Source of the DNA: Bacillota bacterium
Lineage (GTDB): Bacteria > Bacillota > Negativicutes > Sporomusales > Sporomusaceae
Direction of reading: 5' to 3'
NCBI GenBank assembly: GCA_023388195.1
Contig: JAEWGR010000150.1
Span: 1-8,165, forward strand
Length of the DNA stretch: 8,165 bases
Part shown: piece after piece, positions 6,823 to 8,165 of the stretch
Position numbering within the stretch: position 1 is the first letter of the stretch
How the letters are laid out: every line of letters starts with the position of its first letter
Notes under the pieces: generated by a model
Database searches by the model: none
The model's input: the letters and a program-made list of their open reading frames with translations, nothing else
Told to the model about the DNA's origin: nothing
Program-made: the position numbers and the translations under genes

Positions 6823-6840
6823 CCCTTCCTCAGGGAAGGG
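6823..6840 (-). terminator. hairpin terminator of the CBO0543-type gene
   Basis: CCCTTCC and GGAAGGG form a 7-bp GC-rich stem (6834-6840 with 6823-6829) with a 4-base loop, followed on the minus strand by TTTCCTTAT. It begins 23 bases after the stop at 6864. The T-run is broken, so termination may be incomplete. Confidence 0.65.
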
Positions 6841-6863
6841 GGTAGTCCATCACTTATTTCAAT

Positions 6864-7397
6864 CTATTTAAAATCACCGATGCTAAAGCCAAAGCAGAAA
6901 TAAACGATGACCGTAACGATCAGGCTGACTCCCCAGGCCCAAGCCGGCCGTGAATAGTGCAGACGGGTAATTGAGAATAAAGCAATATCAAACAGAAAGG
7001 AATTAAACCAGGACCAATGATTTTTATAGGACAGACTGCCGACTATATAATGGGCTAGCAACTCTATGCAACTAAAAATTAAGACCCATAATGCGATATA
7101 GCCGGCTTGATACATTTTGCTGCCACCAAATGGAAACAACGACAAAAATATAAATATCGCTGCCGGCAGTAATGCAAACGCATTAAGGAGCTCTATGGTT
7201 GTTTGCGTCTGTACGAATATGTCCGGATTATAATTCCATAAAATATGATGATAGGTTACGAAGCTTGAAGCCAAATTGATAACCATTACAAATAGAATGG
7301 TCGGATAATATTTTTGCCAGTTCTTCCAATCGCCTAATTTAATTGCCGTAATCAAGAAAGACGAAAGAAGAAGTACTCTAAAAAGAAAAATTAACAT
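6864..7397 (-). CDS. multi-pass membrane protein, CBO0543-like
   Basis: A 177-aa integral membrane protein with five to six hydrophobic segments (in this numbering about 2-20, 32-49, 67-89, 98-120, 131-144, 150-169). The segment WQKYYPTILFVMVINLASS and the following TYHHILW resemble the CBO0543 family of Firmicutes membrane proteins, whose function is not known; this is from memory of family style. I start it at the ATG 7395-7397. The frame is open six codons further to a TTG (7413-7415), but that has no ribosome-binding site, while TTGAGGG lies 11 bases before the ATG (somewhat far). It has its own promoter, a hairpin at the predicted RNA 5' end and its own terminator, so it is a single-gene unit. 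Nothing in the sequence indicates a substrate. Confidence 0.72.
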   Translation of the reverse strand: MLIFLFRVLLLSSFLITAIKLGDWKNWQKYYPTILFVMVINLASSFVTYHHILWNYNPDIFVQTQTTIELLNAFALLPAAIFIFLSLFPFGGSKMYQAGYIALWVLIFSCIELLAHYIVGSLSYKNHWSWFNSFLFDIALFSITRLHYSRPAWAWGVSLIVTVIVYFCFGFSIGDFK

Positions 7398-7434
7398 CCC
7401 TTTATTTACCCTCAAATCGCAATTCTAGTGTGAT

Positions 7435-7469
7435 CTTCAGTACATCCTCCCAGACAGGATGTACTGAAG
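7435..7469 (-). repeat. perfect 14-bp inverted repeat at the predicted transcription start
   Basis: CTTCAGTACATCCT (7435-7448) and AGGATGTACTGAAG (7456-7469) are perfect inverted copies with a 7-base spacer. No T-run follows on either strand, so it is not an intrinsic terminator. It begins exactly at the predicted start (7469) of the downstream membrane-protein mRNA, so it is either a 5' stabilising/regulatory hairpin or an operator covering +1 to +35. Confidence 0.6.
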
Positions 7470-7475
7470 TCACCG

Positions 7476-7505
7476 ATCATAAGCATATAGTTCCCAGTTT
7501 TCCAA
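7476..7505 (-). promoter_or_regulatory. candidate promoter of the CBO0543-type gene
   Basis: TTGGAA (7500-7505), an 18-base spacer and TATGAT (7476-7481) give 4 of 6 and 5 of 6 matches to sigma-A. The predicted start is at or next to 7469. The rest of the 7398-7563 gap shows no gene on either strand. Confidence 0.45.
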
Positions 7506-7563
7506 AGACTATTATCAGGCTCAGTAATCTTCAAGCAGAAATTAGGATCATTGCCTCCGTCCT

Positions 7564-7596
7564 AAAAAAACCGCTCACCCCGTAGGATGAACGGTT
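7564..7596 (-). terminator. rho-independent terminator of the 121-aa gene
   Basis: A 12-bp stem, AACCGTTCATCC with GGGTGAGCGGTT (7585-7596 with 7569-7580, two G-U pairs), is closed by the very stable tetraloop context C(TACG)G and followed by seven T on the minus strand. It starts 12 bases after the stop of the charged secreted protein. Confidence 0.93.
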
Positions 7597-7608
7597 ACCA
7601 ATAAATGA

Positions 7609-7974
7609 TTAATTATCTGAAGATCCAGAACCAATTGCAATGCCTATCAATAAAGCGGCGATTTCCCGCAGTGCCTGATTATGGCGGTCTTTTTCACGCT
7701 CCTGGCGTTCCTTCCAGTCCCGGTTGCTTTCATGTGGACGGCGCTTCATCTCCCGTTCATGGCGTTCGTTTTCCTGGCGTTTACGTTCATCATGATTGCG
7801 CCGCCGGTCCTGATCCCGGTTACGGTCATGATCATTCCGGTCAAGATAAGCTATGCGCTGCGAACCATCATTATGTAAAGGGCCTGGTGCTGCTGCCGCT
7901 ACGGAAGAGAACATACCCACCTGCAGGAGGCCAAGCATAGAGTAGACGACTATTTTTTTCATTGCCATTTTCAT
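7609..7974 (-). CDS. secreted, highly charged small protein (paralogue 1)
   Basis: A 121-aa protein of unknown function. Residues 1-29 form a classical signal peptide (MKMAMKK, a hydrophobic core, then AAAA before Pro30), so it is exported. Residues 43-103 are almost only Arg, Asp, Glu, His, Asn, Gln and Lys (for example RNRDQDRRRNHDERKRQ), which suggests an extended or helical charged segment. The tail from about 104 is different: EIAALLIGIAIGSGSSDN, a short hydrophobic stretch with small residues. The same tail occurs in the next gene at the window's right edge, so these are tandem paralogues. ATG 7972-7974 is preceded by AGAAGGAAG nine bases upstream; internal ATGs at codons 3 and 5 are possible starts. 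The low-complexity DNA also gives open frames on the other strand. It has its own terminator. Confidence 0.78.
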   Translation of the reverse strand: MKMAMKKIVVYSMLGLLQVGMFSSVAAAAPGPLHNDGSQRIAYLDRNDHDRNRDQDRRRNHDERKRQENERHEREMKRRPHESNRDWKERQEREKDRHNQALREIAALLIGIAIGSGSSDN

Positions 7975-8056
7975 ATAGATACACTTCCTTCTGTTAGTAT
8001 GTTTTTACTATATCATCCATTCTTTTGAATTTCTTTAGAAGATCTTGGAGGAAATT

Positions 8057-8089
8057 AAAAAAATAGCCATATCCTCGGGATACGGCTAT
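8057..8089 (-). terminator. rho-independent terminator of the right-edge gene
   Basis: A 12-bp stem, ATAGCCGTATCC with GGATATGGCTAT (8078-8089 with 8063-8074, one G-U), a 3-base loop and seven T on the minus strand, 16 bases after the stop at 8106. It separates the two paralogues into independent transcripts. Confidence 0.93.
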
Positions 8090-8105
8090 CAGATAAAATA
8101 CACGT

Positions 8106-8165
8106 TTAATCCTTGGACGAGCTGCCGATAACAATACCCAGCAAGAAAGCAGCTATCTCATGCAC
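8106..8165 (-). CDS. 3' end of a second charged secreted protein (paralogue 2, partial)
   Basis: Only the last 19 codons and the TAA (8106-8108) are in the window. The peptide, VHEIAAFLLGIVIGSSSKD, matches the end of the neighbouring 121-aa protein (EIAALLIGIAIGSGSSDN) residue by residue, with EIAA, a four-residue hydrophobic step, G-I-x-I-G-S and a Ser-rich end conserved. With the terminator placed as in its neighbour, this is clearly a real gene end and a tandem paralogue. The rest of the protein lies off the right edge, so the signal peptide and charged region cannot be confirmed. Confidence 0.75.
   Translation of the reverse strand: MHEIAAFLLGIVIGSSSKD

Noticed and set aside
7398..7415. 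TTG start six codons upstream for the CBO0543-like gene
   Set aside because: No ribosome-binding site precedes it; the ATG at 7397 has TTGAGGG upstream, though at a rather long distance.
7605..7940. Plus-strand frames opposite the 121-aa charged protein
   Set aside because: They are a by-product of the low-complexity Arg/Asp/Glu/His codons; the minus-strand frame has a signal peptide, ribosome-binding site, terminator and a paralogue.
7995..8022. GAATG-16-CATACTA, a sigma-G-like promoter before the 121-aa gene
   Set aside because: The spacing is short, and the predicted start would fall inside the Shine-Dalgarno site. A sigma-A -10 (TATAGT at 8007-8012) is better placed, but I found no -35 for it.

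Overview
The window looks like chromosomal DNA from an endospore-forming, low-to-mid GC Firmicute. Sporomusaceae (Negativicutes) is my best guess, from the style of the proteins and of the rRNA leader; this is an inference and no database search was possible. Every gene I can support lies on the minus strand, so transcription runs from right to left.

Layout in transcription order, right to left. (1) At the right edge is the last 19 codons of a gene with its terminator. Next comes a complete 121-aa secreted, very charged protein (7609-7974) whose C-terminal tail matches that fragment, so the two are tandem paralogues. (2) A 177-aa multi-pass membrane protein of CBO0543 type (6864-7397) follows, behind a promoter whose predicted start site falls at a perfect 14-bp inverted repeat. 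Then comes an unrecognised 213-aa protein with two membrane helices (6126-6767). (3) A membrane-anchored CE4 polysaccharide deacetylase resembling sporulation PdaB (5287-6027) sits behind a candidate sigma-E promoter. It is followed by a rod-shaped RNA hairpin with a U-rich tail. (4) A 385-base gap (4902-5286) holds that hairpin, a candidate promoter and a long guaA leader containing a 21-codon ORF and overlapping inverted repeats. (5) guaA, GMP synthase (3360-4901), starts at a GTG with a strong Shine-Dalgarno site and ends in a strong terminator. (6) ppdK, pyruvate phosphate dikinase (474-3131), is preceded by a 13-bp inverted repeat and repeated AATTAG boxes, and followed by a hairpin. (7) At the left edge are two tandem promoters and the leader of a ribosomal RNA operon; its 16S gene should begin just outside the window.

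The genes do not form one operon: most have their own promoter-like sequence and terminator. guaA, ppdK and rrn are housekeeping functions for purine synthesis, PEP/pyruvate interconversion and ribosome synthesis. The right half is accessory: envelope, sporulation and uncharacterised proteins. I found no mobile element, CRISPR array or tRNA, and no clear novel multi-gene system. The most unusual signals are the guaA leader, the rod-shaped RNA, the repeat array upstream of ppdK, the hairpin at +1 of the 177-aa gene, and the tandem charged secreted proteins.
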